This document shows positions 8,795 to 18,400 of a DNA stretch of 64,000 nucleotides, in pieces. Where the stretch lies: contig CAZUGV010000001.1 in the NCBI GenBank assembly GCA_964620425.1, positions 434,001-498,000 on the forward strand. Reading direction: 5' to 3'. A model generated the notes under the pieces. That model searched no databases and was not told the origin of the DNA. It saw only the letters and a program-made list of their open reading frames with translations. The translations under genes and the position numbers were made by a program. Every line of letters begins with the position of its first letter. Position 1 is the first letter of the stretch. The DNA is from DASXUG01 sp964620425. Its GTDB lineage: Bacteria; Pseudomonadota; Gammaproteobacteria; Burkholderiales; Methylophilaceae.

Positions 8795-10153
8795 CTACTT
8801 TACTTGTTGCTGCACAACATCTGCAACGCTTTGCGTCAAAGCTTGCACTTGAGCTAAATTTTGACCTTCAACCATCACACGTATTTTAGGTTCTGTTCCA
8901 GAAGCACGTAACAATACCCGTCCACTACCATTCAGAGTGGTTTCGGCAATTTTTACTGCATTTTGTATTTCTGCATTGCGCTCCAAATCGATCTTGCGTG
9001 CAGTTTTTACATTAATCATTACTTGCGGGTAAAGTGTTAGCTTATCGTAATACTGTTCTAATGTTTGATGCGTATCTCGTATTGCACACAACACTTGCAG
9101 CGCAGCAATAATGCCATCTCCACTACTATGCTTATCTAAGCATAAAATATGACCTGAGTTTTCACCGCCTAATTGCCAATCAAACTGGGTTAATTGCTCT
9201 AACACGTAGCGATCCCCCACTTTAGCTCTTACAAATGGAATTTCAGCTTGTGCAAAAGCATGTTCCAATGCGAGATTCGTCATCAATGTGCCGACTACGC
9301 CCCCCGTCAACTTACCTTGCTGCAATCGATGCATCGCAATGATATAAAGTAATTGGTCGCCATCTAACAAACGACCTTGCGCATCGACCATCACCAAGCG
9401 GTCGCCGTCGCCATCTAGCGCCAAACCCAAATCTGCTTGATGCTCAAGCACCGCATCAACCAAGGCTTGCGGATGGGTTGAGCCTGCTTGATCGTTAATA
9501 TTAAAGCCATTGGGTTGATTTCCAATTGCAATAACTTCTGCACCCAGTTCATGAAAAACAGGGGGTGCAACGTGATAAGTGGCGCCGTGGGCACAATCCA
9601 CCACAATTTTTAAACCACGCAAATCTAAATCATTAGGAAACGTGCTTTTGCAAAACTCGATATAACGCCCAGCAGCATCGTTGATACGCTTTACTTTCCC
9701 TAGCTTATCGGAAGTCATCACAGACATTGGTTGCTCTAATTCAGCCTCTATCGCCAATTCGATTTCATCGGGCAGTTTTGTACCTTTTGCAGAAAAAAAC
9801 TTAATGCCATTGTCATCATAAGGGTTGTGCGAGGCGGAAATAACAATACCTGCCTGCGCACGTAAGGCACGTGTGAGATGCGCAATCGCAGGCGTCGGCA
9901 ACGGGCCAGTCAGGCGCACATCTACACCAGCAGCGCAAAGGCCTGCTTGCAACGCAGATTCCAGCATATAGCCTGAAATACGTGTATCTTTGCCAATAAT
10001 CACCATAGGGCGGGCTTCTGGCTGCTCCACGCTACCCGTATGCGCCAACACGCGCCCTGCGGCATAACCTAAACGCATCACAAACTCTGGCGTAATAGGT
10101 GATTGACCTACTCGCCCACGAATTCCATCAGTACCAAAATATTTTCTTGTCAT
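8795..10153 (-). CDS. glmM: Phosphoglucosamine mutase
   Basis: Interconverts glucosamine-6-phosphate and glucosamine-1-phosphate on the way to UDP-GlcNAc for peptidoglycan and lipopolysaccharide. Seen: N-terminal RKYFGTDGIRGRVG, catalytic phosphoserine loop ISASHNPYDDNG (phospho-Ser108 by alignment to E. coli Ser102), metal-binding loop DGDGDR, sugar-binding GGENSGH and phosphate-binding RASGTEPKIRVMVE. The length of 452 aa is normal. It follows folP by 29 bp, the usual folP-glmM pairing. Confidence 0.98.
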   Translation of the reverse strand: MTRKYFGTDGIRGRVGQSPITPEFVMRLGYAAGRVLAHTGSVEQPEARPMVIIGKDTRISGYMLESALQAGLCAAGVDVRLTGPLPTPAIAHLTRALRAQAGIVISASHNPYDDNGIKFFSAKGTKLPDEIELAIEAELEQPMSVMTSDKLGKVKRINDAAGRYIEFCKSTFPNDLDLRGLKIVVDCAHGATYHVAPPVFHELGAEVIAIGNQPNGFNINDQAGSTHPQALVDAVLEHQADLGLALDGDGDRLVMVDAQGRLLDGDQLLYIIAMHRLQQGKLTGGVVGTLMTNLALEHAFAQAEIPFVRAKVGDRYVLEQLTQFDWQLGGENSGHILCLDKHSSGDGIIAALQVLCAIRDTHQTLEQYYDKLTLYPQVMINVKTARKIDLERNAEIQNAVKIAETTLNGSGRVLLRASGTEPKIRVMVEGQNLAQVQALTQSVADVVQQQVK

Positions 10154-10182
10154 ATTTGTTTCTATTTTTTTGCTTCTATATT

Positions 10183-11013
10183 TTAAGCTGTAACCGCAGC
10201 CACTACTTTTAGCGCCTCAGCGGTTGCCTTTACATCATGCACACGAATAATTTTAGCACCCTTCATGGCAGCAATCACCGATGCCGCCAAACTAGCATGC
10301 AATCGCACATTCACATCATCTGCGCCAATAATTTGCCCAAGTACTGATTTACGTGATAAACCAACTAATAAAGGCAAACCCAGTTGTCCGATTTTCTCTA
10401 ACTGTTGAATCAGTGCAATATTGTGTACTGTACGTTTACCAAAGCCAAATCCAGGGTCTAGCAAAATACGATCATTCGTTATGCCTGCTTGGTTGGCGAT
10501 TAACTGTCTTGCGTGCAAAAAATCGATAACTTCAGCCACCACATCCACATAACTTGGATTCTGTTGCATGGTTTGTGGCGTACCTTGCATGTGCATTAAA
10601 CACACACCCGCATTACTATTTGCCACCACCTCTATCGCACCATCCTCTTGCAAAGCTCTGACATCATTGACAATATCTGCGCCTGCCGCGATGGCAGCGC
10701 GCATCACTTCTGGTTTATAGGTATCAATAGAAAGTGGCACCTTAGTCAGTTTTGCAAGCTGCTCAATCACTGGCACAACGCGCTTTAACTCTTCATCAAG
10801 CGGCACTGGCGTTGCGCCCGGGCGAGTAGATTCGCCGCCAATATCAAGCACATCAGCACCATCGGCGACTAATGAAAGTGCATGCACAACCGCTTTTTCG
10901 CTGGAGGCATAGTGCCCACCGTCTGAAAACGAATCAGGCGTGACATTCACAATCCCCATCACGTGCGGGCGAGTTAAATCAAGCTGATACCTACCACAAT
11001 TAAATTTCATCAT
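10183..11013 (-). CDS. folP: Dihydropteroate synthase
   Basis: Condenses p-aminobenzoate with dihydropterin pyrophosphate in folate synthesis and is the sulfonamide target. The TIM-barrel motifs are present: MGIVNVTPDSFSDGG near the N-terminus, DVLDIGGESTRPGA, PLSIDTYKPEVMR, and the C-terminal RVHDVKATAEALKV. The length is 276 aa. Two adjacent ATG codons (11013 and 11010) are possible starts. A terminator separates it from ftsH upstream, so it probably has its own promoter in the 89-bp gap and is co-transcribed with glmM. Confidence 0.97.
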   Translation of the reverse strand: MMKFNCGRYQLDLTRPHVMGIVNVTPDSFSDGGHYASSEKAVVHALSLVADGADVLDIGGESTRPGATPVPLDEELKRVVPVIEQLAKLTKVPLSIDTYKPEVMRAAIAAGADIVNDVRALQEDGAIEVVANSNAGVCLMHMQGTPQTMQQNPSYVDVVAEVIDFLHARQLIANQAGITNDRILLDPGFGFGKRTVHNIALIQQLEKIGQLGLPLLVGLSRKSVLGQIIGADDVNVRLHASLAASVIAAMKGAKIIRVHDVKATAEALKVVAAVTA

Positions 11014-11050
11014 ATGTTGGAATGGGTGCGTTTAAACAATAATCTAGTAT

Positions 11051-11078
11051 AAAAAAATCAAGCGCCCTAAGGCGCTTG
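11051..11078 (-). terminator. Terminator downstream of ftsH
   Basis: An 8-bp perfect stem, CAAGCGCC (11059-11066) with GGCGCTTG (11071-11078) around CTAA. On the minus strand it is followed closely by seven T (A-run 11051-11057). It lies 25 bases after the ftsH stop. The same stem sequence recurs at 30556-30574. Confidence 0.88.
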
Positions 11079-11102
11079 TTGGTTTGGTTAGGTTGCTTGA
11101 TG

Positions 11103-12998
11103 TTAGTCTTGTTGCTTAGCCGCTGGCTGAGGTGTAGGGGTTGCATTTGAACCTGAACCGCCAGCATCACGCGATGACTTAGTCGTGATTGGTGTTGGCT
11201 TAGGTTGGCGTGGCGGCAAACCCGCCATGATGTCGTTAATCTGCTCGGCATCAATGGTTTCCCACTCTAACAAGGCGGCAGTCATCGCTTCCACTTTGTC
11301 GCGGTTTTCTTCAAGCAATCTACGAGCAATCGCGTACTGTTCATCCAAAATGCGGCGAATTTCAGCATCCACTTTTTGTTGCGTTGCTTCAGACACAGTT
11401 TTGTTGTTCATGCTACCAAAGAAAGAATCTTGACTGCTATCTTCATACACCATGGTGCCTAAACTTTCAGACATACCATAACGCGTCACCATAGAGCGTG
11501 CTAACTTAGTCGCACGTTCAAAGTCGTTTGATGCGCCAGTAGACATTTGATTCATAAAAATCTCTTCGGCAATACGTCCGCCAAATAAGATTGAAATTTC
11601 CTCTAACATTTTGTCTTTGTAATTACTGATGCGATCGTGCTCAGGCAACTGCCATGTTAAACCAAGCGCCCAACCACGTGGCATAATCGTGACTTTATGT
11701 ACAGGGTCTGCCTTGGGCAACAACTTAGCCACTACTGCATGACCTGACTCATGATACGCCGTATTGCGACGCTCATCCTCACGCATGACCATTGATTTAC
11801 GCTCAGGCCCCATGAAGATTTTATCTTTCGCATCTTCAAAATCTTGCATATCCACGGTGCGCTTGTTGCGACGTGCTGCAAACAAAGCGGCCTCATTCAC
11901 CAAGTTAGCCAAATCAGCACCAGAGAAACCAGGAGTACCGCGCGCAATAATATCCGCTTTTACATCTTGGTCGATTGGCACTTTACGCATATGCACCATC
12001 AAAATTTGTTCACGACCACGAATGTCTGGCAAACCTACCATCACTTGACGGTCAAAACGACCTGGGCGCAATAAGGCTTTGTCCAATACATCGGCACGGT
12101 TAGTAGCCGCGATGACAATCACACCAGAATTTGGCTCAAATCCATCCATCTCAACCAACATTTGGTTCAGCGTTTGTTCGCGTTCATCATTACCACCACC
12201 AGTCCCTGCACCGCGATGGCGCCCAACCGCATCAATCTCATCAATAAAGATAATGCAAGGTGAGGCTTTTTTCGCTTGGTCAAACATATCACGCACACGC
12301 GCAGCACCCACACCAACAAACATTTCAACAAAGTCAGAACCTGAAATAGTAAAGAATGGCACTTTTGCTTCACCAGCAATCGCTTTAGCTAACAAGGTTT
12401 TACCCGTACCAGGTGGGCCAACCATCAAAATACCCGTTGGAATACGTCCGCCCAATTTTTGGAATTTAGTTGGATCACGTAAGAACTCTACAATCTCAGC
12501 GACTTCTTCTTTCGCTTCGTCACAACCCGCTACATCTGCAAACGTGGTTTGATTGCTACTTTCATCAAGTTGACGTGCTTTGCTTTTACCAAAGGAAAAA
12601 GCACCACCTTTGCCGCCGCCTTGCATTTGACGCATAAAGAAAATCCATACGCCAATCAACAAAATCATGGGGAACCAAGAAACGAATATGCTCATCAGCA
12701 ATGATTGCTCTTCTTCTGGTTTAGCTTGAATAATGACGTTGTTTTTCAACAAATCAGAAACTAACCATGGGTCTGATGGGGCATAGGTATTAAATTTTTT
12801 GCCGTCTGTAGTCACGCCACGCAAAACATGACCATCAATCAGAACCTTGGCGATATTGCCTTGTTTTACTTCAGCGATAAACTGGGAGTAATCGACTTGC
12901 CCATCGCTTTTACTTGGGGTTGCAAACTGGTTAAACACAGTCACCAAAATTAAAATGACCGCCAACCAAACGGCAATATTTTTCACGGTGTTATTCAA
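11103..12998 (-). CDS. ftsH: ATP-dependent zinc metalloprotease FtsH
   Basis: Membrane-anchored AAA+ protease that degrades misfolded membrane proteins and regulatory substrates. The start is TTG 12998 (M/LNNTVKNIAVWLAVIL) with AAGGA 7 bases upstream; the nearby ATG reads into a stop at once. Two N-terminal membrane segments flank a periplasmic domain. The AAA module has GPPGTGKT, Walker B CIIFIDEIDAVG and the second region of homology (ATNRADVLDKALLRPGRFDR). The zinc protease motif is HESGH. The length is 631 aa with a low-complexity Pro/Thr/Gln tail. It follows rlmE, as in many proteobacteria. Confidence 0.98.
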   Translation of the reverse strand: MNNTVKNIAVWLAVILILVTVFNQFATPSKSDGQVDYSQFIAEVKQGNIAKVLIDGHVLRGVTTDGKKFNTYAPSDPWLVSDLLKNNVIIQAKPEEEQSLLMSIFVSWFPMILLIGVWIFFMRQMQGGGKGGAFSFGKSKARQLDESSNQTTFADVAGCDEAKEEVAEIVEFLRDPTKFQKLGGRIPTGILMVGPPGTGKTLLAKAIAGEAKVPFFTISGSDFVEMFVGVGAARVRDMFDQAKKASPCIIFIDEIDAVGRHRGAGTGGGNDEREQTLNQMLVEMDGFEPNSGVIVIAATNRADVLDKALLRPGRFDRQVMVGLPDIRGREQILMVHMRKVPIDQDVKADIIARGTPGFSGADLANLVNEAALFAARRNKRTVDMQDFEDAKDKIFMGPERKSMVMREDERRNTAYHESGHAVVAKLLPKADPVHKVTIMPRGWALGLTWQLPEHDRISNYKDKMLEEISILFGGRIAEEIFMNQMSTGASNDFERATKLARSMVTRYGMSESLGTMVYEDSSQDSFFGSMNNKTVSEATQQKVDAEIRRILDEQYAIARRLLEENRDKVEAMTAALLEWETIDAEQINDIMAGLPPRQPKPTPITTKSSRDAGGSGSNATPTPQPAAKQQD

Positions 12999-13096
12999 AA
13001 TTTCATCCTTAATGAGGAAAACAAACGCACTACGTTTGATTCAAACTTAATTCTAATCTCTTTTTTGTAGTAAATCATAAAAATTACTTAATACAT

Positions 13097-13157
13097 TTAA
13101 GCTAAAGTCAGTTAGATTAACGTCACTTAGGCTAAATTCACTTTAGGTTAAATTTAC
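13097..13157. repeat. Four imperfect 15-bp tandem repeats between rlmE and ftsH
   Basis: Units begin at 13097, 13112, 13127 and 13143: TTAAGCTAAAGTCAG, TTAGATTAACGTCAC, TTAGGCTAAATTCAC and TTAGGTTAAATTTAC. The period is 15, 15 and 16 bases. The array lies in the 211-bp gap, about 100 bp upstream of the ftsH start, where a promoter or leader would be. Function is unknown; a multi-site operator is one option. Confidence 0.7.
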
Positions 13158-13209
13158 AAAAAAATTCAGACTCAAATAATTGCTAGATCAATAATAATCA
13201 CCTGCATAC

Positions 13210-13830
13210 TTATATCTTTCGTTTCAGCCCCAACAAATAAACCTCACTACTGCGATCTCTTGAGGCTTTAGGCTTGCGTGTGACTACTTTTTCAAAACCT
13301 AAACGCATACTCTTTACAATTTCGTCAAAGCCAGAGCCCACAAAAACTTTGACCAGAAAATTACCATCAGGTTTCAACCATTTCAGGCTGAACTCCAATG
13401 CTAACTCAGTCAAATACGCGGCATTTGGTTGATCAACGGAACTTATACCCGTTATATTGGGGGCCATATCGGCAATTACAAGGTCTATTGGCTTACCATT
13501 TAAACTTTTTTCGAGTTGATCTAAAACAACATCATCCCGAAAATCCCCTTGAATAAATTGCACCCCCGGAATCGCCGCCATTTCTAGCAAATCTAAAGCA
13601 ATAACATGCCCCTGCCCTTTCAGCCGCTGCATGGCAACTTGTGACCAACTGCCTGGGGTTGAACCCAAATCTACAATAGTCATGCCAGGCTTAATCAGAT
13701 GATCTTTATCGTCTATCTCGATCAATTTATAAGCAGCGCGAGCACGGTAGCCATCTTTTTGAGCACGCTTAACGTATTCATCGTTGAGATGCTCCTGCAT
13801 CCAAGCCTTGCTAGTCTTTGTTCTTTTCAT
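13210..13830 (-). CDS. rlmE: 23S rRNA 2'-O-ribose U2552 methyltransferase
   Basis: RlmE (FtsJ/RrmJ) methylates the A-loop of 23S rRNA late in large-subunit assembly using S-adenosylmethionine. The SAM-binding motif is IVDLGSTPGSWSQV. The conserved GDFRDD, DLVIADMAPNITGI and the C-terminal KPKASRDRSSEVYLLG supply the K-D-K-E catalytic residues. The length of 206 aa is typical. ATG 13830 has no strong Shine-Dalgarno sequence. It is divergent from yhbY and precedes ftsH, the usual proteobacterial order. Confidence 0.97.
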   Translation of the reverse strand: MKRTKTSKAWMQEHLNDEYVKRAQKDGYRARAAYKLIEIDDKDHLIKPGMTIVDLGSTPGSWSQVAMQRLKGQGHVIALDLLEMAAIPGVQFIQGDFRDDVVLDQLEKSLNGKPIDLVIADMAPNITGISSVDQPNAAYLTELALEFSLKWLKPDGNFLVKVFVGSGFDEIVKSMRLGFEKVVTRKPKASRDRSSEVYLLGLKRKI

Positions 13831-13906
13831 GATTTAATTCAGAACTTTATGTCAGATTAATTTCAAATTACGGCAACACATAACCTTATGATTTATACAA
13901 TCCGCG

Positions 13907-13915
13907 TGATAAAAT
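13907..13915 (+). promoter_or_regulatory. Candidate extended -10 element for yhbY
   Basis: TGATAAAAT (13907-13915) fits an extended -10 box. A weak -35 (TTATGA, 13886-13891) lies 18 bases upstream. Transcription would start near 13922, about 25 bases before the yhbY start. Confidence 0.35.
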
Positions 13916-13946
13916 ACACACCTTTTAAATCAAGTAGATATTTCAA

Positions 13947-14252
13947 TTGAATAGTAAACAAATCAGCTTTTTGCGCGGACTAGCGCATAATCTTAACCCA
14001 GTTGTCATGATAGGCAACAATGGCCTCACAGAACAAGTATTAAAAGAAATTGATGCGAGCTTAAAAGCCCACGAACTGATTAAAATTAAAGTGCTGGGCG
14101 ATGATAGAGAATTGCGTATTCAAATATTGGATGAAATTTGCGAAAAATCTAACGCGATTGCGGTACATCATATTGGTAAACAGCTTGTCATTTATCGCCG
14201 CGCAGACATTCAAAATGGCGAAACACCCAAGATTATGATTCCTAAAGTTTAA
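13947..14252 (+). CDS. yhbY: Ribosome assembly RNA-binding protein YhbY
   Basis: Small CRM-domain protein that binds pre-50S particles. The 101 residues match YhbY along the whole length: LRGLAHNLNPVVMIGNNGLT, then LIKIKVLGDDRE and VVHHIGKQLVIYR-type elements (here AVHHIGKQLVIYRR). The GxxG loop of the CRM fold is GNNG. The start is TTG 13947 because no ATG lies near the conserved N-terminus; its ribosome-binding site is weak. It is divergent from rlmE, another large-subunit maturation gene. Confidence 0.94.
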   Translation: MNSKQISFLRGLAHNLNPVVMIGNNGLTEQVLKEIDASLKAHELIKIKVLGDDRELRIQILDEICEKSNAIAVHHIGKQLVIYRRADIQNGETPKIMIPKV

Positions 14253-14357
14253 ATTCGCAATATTAACTTTATAGTATTCATCTAAGCGTAGTCTGTTGGT
14301 ACGGCTCAGTTTCTTTACAAGGGTCGGGATTGATGACTCGCTCTTTTTAGACTCAGT

Positions 14358-14810
14358 TTATCTGAATTTAAAAATCAACACCAAACCGAGCAAACACTCA
14401 ATTAGATAAGCCACGCTGGCAACGCCATGCCAAGCGCTAAAGCGGCTGGCAAATAAAGATTGCATAACATCTGCGGGCAATGCCTGTGCTTTCAAGCTAG
14501 CCAAAATCGGCTGAATGCCAAATTGCCCAGCTAATGTAAGCAGCAACATCATCACTAGCGCCCAAAAATACGCTTGCTTAAAACATGCAACACCAGCTTG
14601 TAGTAAACGATAGATAATTAAATAAGTAGCACTTACAATGCCAACATAGGCAACTACCGCAAACATTCGACCTGCAAGCATTCCAGCCATTTGCTTATCA
14701 TGTGCTAAAGCATCAAACAGCACTTGTACCGCGATACCCCAGATAGAGCAAAGTGCACCTACCCATAATGTAATCAGGAACAGTGCGACTTTATCAGACC
14801 AGCGTTTCAT
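14358..14810 (-). CDS. DUF4149-type integral membrane protein
   Basis: A 150-residue membrane protein of unknown function with about four hydrophobic segments (ALFLITLWVGALCSIWGIAV, VVAYVGIVSATYLIIYRLL, FWALVMMLLLTLAGQFG, VAYLIECLLGLVLIFKF). By memory, an uncharacterised DUF4149 protein sits next to greA in many betaproteobacteria; its hydrophobic pattern and position fit that family. It starts 14 bp after greA ends, so the two are probably co-transcribed. No catalytic motif is visible. Confidence 0.8.
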   Translation of the reverse strand: MKRWSDKVALFLITLWVGALCSIWGIAVQVLFDALAHDKQMAGMLAGRMFAVVAYVGIVSATYLIIYRLLQAGVACFKQAYFWALVMMLLLTLAGQFGIQPILASLKAQALPADVMQSLFASRFSAWHGVASVAYLIECLLGLVLIFKFR

Positions 14811-14824
14811 GATTAAATTTTCTA

Positions 14825-15301
14825 TTAGATGTATTGCACAGTCACAATTTCATATGACCGAATACCACCTGGCGCCATCACCTCAGCCACATCACCTTCA
14901 ACTTTGCCAATCAATGCGCGCGCAATTGGCGAGCTAATTGAAATTTTGCCTGTTTTAATATCAGCCTCATCATCACCCACGATTTGATAGGTGGTTGCAC
15001 CACCTTCATCTAAATCTTCAACTTCAACAGTTGCACCAAACACACAACGACCCTCTGCGTTCAGTGTTTTTGGGTCGATAATCATGGCATTTGAAAGTTT
15101 GGCTTCAATCTCTGCGATACGGCCTTCAATAAAACTTTGTTTTTCTTTCGCGGCATCATACTCAGCATTTTCAGAGAGATCGCCCTGCGCACGTGCCTCT
15201 GCAATCGCCTGAATCACATTTGGGCGGTCAACACTACGCAAGCGTTGCAACTCTTCTTTTAAAAGCTCTGCACCTCTAACGGTGACTGGAATTTGATTCA
15301 T
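14825..15301 (-). CDS. greA: Transcription elongation factor GreA
   Basis: Rescues stalled RNA polymerase by stimulating transcript cleavage. The N-terminal coiled coil carries the catalytic acidic tip in GDLSENAEYDAAKEKQSF. The C-terminal FKBP-like domain ends in SISSPIARALIGKVEGDVAEV. ATG 15301 is chosen over an in-frame TTG one codon earlier because TAGG lies about 6 bases upstream. The product is 158 aa. A terminator after carB isolates greA from the carAB operon, and the DUF4149 gene follows it. Confidence 0.98.
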   Translation of the reverse strand: MNQIPVTVRGAELLKEELQRLRSVDRPNVIQAIAEARAQGDLSENAEYDAAKEKQSFIEGRIAEIEAKLSNAMIIDPKTLNAEGRCVFGATVEVEDLDEGGATTYQIVGDDEADIKTGKISISSPIARALIGKVEGDVAEVMAPGGIRSYEIVTVQYI

Positions 15302-15370
15302 CAATACCTACCTTTACGCTATCTAATCTTTACTTTTTACTTTTATGTTTCAAACTACTAAAAAAACAAA

Positions 15371-15398
15371 AAACCACACCTAACATTAGGCGTGGTTT
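15371..15398 (-). terminator. Terminator of the carAB operon
   Basis: A 13-bp stem, AAACCACACCTAA (15371-15383) and TTAGGCGTGGTTT (15386-15398), has one G-U or A-C position. It is continued on the minus strand by a T-rich stretch. It lies 20 bases after the carB stop. Confidence 0.88.
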
Positions 15399-15417
15399 TC
15401 ATCTGCGATGGGTTATA

Positions 15418-18400
15418 TTATGACTGAGTTAGCTCAGTATGCAACCCCTGCAATGCATGTACTTCTAATTCATGTGTAAAGCCCATGCCTATACATGCTG
15501 CTTTAGCGCCAGCTAATGTGGTGTAATAAGTCACTTTTTGTTGTAGCGCGCTACGGCGAATTTCATATGAGTCTGCTACGGCTTTTTTATCTTCCGTCAC
15601 ATTTACGATAAAGTTAATTTCACCGTTTTTAATCATATCTACAATGTGCGGACGACCTTCTGCAACTTTATTTACAGGCGTTACAGTTAACCCCGCCGCA
15701 GCCAATGCACTTGCTGTTCCGCGAGTGGCAAACAATTGAAAGCCAATATTTGCTAAATCCTGTGCGATATCAACTACACGTTCACGGTCTTCTTTTCGCA
15801 CACTGATAAATGCTTTGCCTGATTTTGGCAATTTAATGCCACACCCTAATTGAGACTTTACAAAAGCCTCAGCAAAGGTACGCCCCACCCCCATGACCTC
15901 ACCCGTGGACTTCATCTCAGGCCCTAAAATCGTATCGACCCCTGGGAATTTAATAAAGGGGAATACCGCCTCTTTCACTGAGAAGTAAGGCGGGACAACT
16001 TCTTTGGTCACGCCTTGCGCCTGTAAACTAGTACCCGCCATGCATCGCGCAGCAATTTTTGCTAATTGCAAACCACACGCTTTTGATACAAATGGCACAG
16101 TCCGTGATGCACGCGGATTCACTTCTAGCACATAAACGGTAGTGCCTTGAATGGCAAACTGCACGTTCATTAAGCCAACCACGCCAAGCGCTTTTGCCAT
16201 TTGCACGGTTTGCTTGCGCAACTCATCTTGCAACTCGGCTGAAATACTATAAGGTGGCAATGAACAGGCAGAGTCACCTGAATGCACGCCCGCTTGCTCA
16301 ACGTGTTCCATAATGCCGCCGATAATGACATTTTCACCATCGCACAAAGCATCCACGTCAATTTCAAGCGCATCGTTTAAGAAACGATCAAGCAAGACAG
16401 GTGAGTCGTTAGACACCTTCACCGCCTCACGCATATAACGCTCAAGTTGAGATTGCTCTTGCACGATTTCCATCGCACGACCGCCCAACACGTAAGATGG
16501 GCGCACCACTAATGGGTAGCCAATTTCCATCGCCAAACGCAAGGCTTCTTCAGGCGTACGTGCAGTTCGATTTGGTGGTTGCTTCAACCCTAACTCTTGC
16601 AACATTTGCTGGAAACGCTCGCGGTCTTCAGCGCGGTCAATTGCATCTGGGCTAGTTCCGATAATCGGCACACCAGCTTTTTCTAAAGCACGCGCTAATT
16701 TAAGTGGCGTTTGACCACCGTATTGCACAATCACGCCGACTGGTTTTTCAATGGCGACAATTTCAAGCACATCTTCAAGCGTGACTGGCTCAAAATACAA
16801 GCGGTCTGAGGTATCGTAATCGGTTGATACAGTTTCAGGGTTGCAGTTGACCATAATGGTTTCATAACCATCTTCACGCATGGCAAACGCAGCATGTACA
16901 CAGCAATAGTCAAACTCAATGCCTTGACCAATACGGTTTGGACCACCGCCCAACACCATAATTTTCTTTTTATTGGTTGGTTGCGCTTCGCACTCTTCTT
17001 CATAGGTCGAGTACATATAGGCTGTATCAGTCGAAAACTCGGCCGCACAAGTATCCACGCGTTTATACACAGGACGCACTTTTAATGCTTGACGATACGC
17101 ACGTACCGCATGTTGGTCAGTATCCAGCAACTTAGCTAAACGGCGGTCAGAGAAACCACGGCGCTTAAGTTGAAATAGATCATCACGGTCTAAATCTGCA
17201 ATTTGCTTGCCTTTAAGCGCTTGCTCACGATTAATAATGTCTTCAATTTGCACCAAAAACCAAGGGTCGATTTTTGATAAATCGTGAATTTTTTCCAAGC
17301 TGAAACCAGCACGCATCGCGTCACCCACGTACCAAATACGTTCAGGACCAGGCTCGCCTAACTCTTTAGCAATAACGTCTTCATCCGTCGTTTTTTCATC
17401 CAAACCATCTACGCCGACTTCAAGACCGCGCAATGCTTTTTGGAAAGACTCTTGGAAAGTACGCCCAATCGCCATCACCTCACCCACTGATTTCATTTGT
17501 GTGGTTAAGCGTGAATCGGCTTGCGGGAATTTTTCAAACGCAAAACGTGGGATTTTCGTGACTACGTAATCAATGGATGGTTCAAATGATGCTGGCGTTG
17601 CGCCACCTGTAATCTCGTTGCGCAATTCATCTAAAGTAAAGCCTACCGCCAATTTGGCAGCAACTTTTGCAATGGGGAAACCTGTTGCCTTTGAAGCCAA
17701 TGCAGATGAACGTGACACGCGCGGATTCATCTCAATCACAATCATGCGACCATCTGCTGGGTTAATGGCAAATTGCACGTTTGAACCGCCTGTATCCACG
17801 CCAATCTCACGCAATACCGCGAGTGAGGCATTACGCATGATTTGGTATTCTTTATCGGTCAATGTTTGTGAGGGTGCAACCGTGATTGAGTCACCCGTAT
17901 GCACACCCATTGGGTCTAAATTTTCGATTGAACAAACAATAATGCAGTTATCTGCGCTATCGCGCACCACCTCCATCTCATACTCTTTCCATCCGAGCAG
18001 AGACTCTTCAATTAACAACTCTTTGGTTGGGGAAGCATCCAAGCCACGCTCGCAAATTGCGAGAAACTCTTCGCGGTTATACGCAATACCACCGCCACTA
18101 CCACCCATGGTAAAGGATGGGCGAATAATCACAGGGTAGCCAATACTGGCTTGCACTTGCAAAGCCTCTTCCAAGCTGTGCGCCATGGAAGAACGCGCAG
18201 AACCTAGACCAATTTTGGTCATGGCTTCTTTAAATTTTTGGCGGTCTTCCGCTTTATCAATCGCTTCTTTTGAGGCGCCGATTAACTCAACATTGTATTT
18301 TTGCAATACGCCGTGTTTATCTAAATCTAAAGCGCAATTTAGCGCAGTTTGGCCGCCCATCGTTGGCAACAATGCATCTGGACGCTCTTTTGCGATGATT

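Noticed and set aside
12079..12552. 157-codon plus-strand ORF opposite ftsH
   Set aside because: Antisense shadow of the AAA domain; no homology, and ftsH is unambiguous.
14281..14345. Possible structured RNA between yhbY and the DUF4149 gene
   Set aside because: Only short direct repeats of GACTC are seen; no stable stem was found.
17573..18139. 188-codon plus-strand ORF opposite carB
   Set aside because: Shadow of the first ATP-grasp domain; composition mirrors the sense codons.
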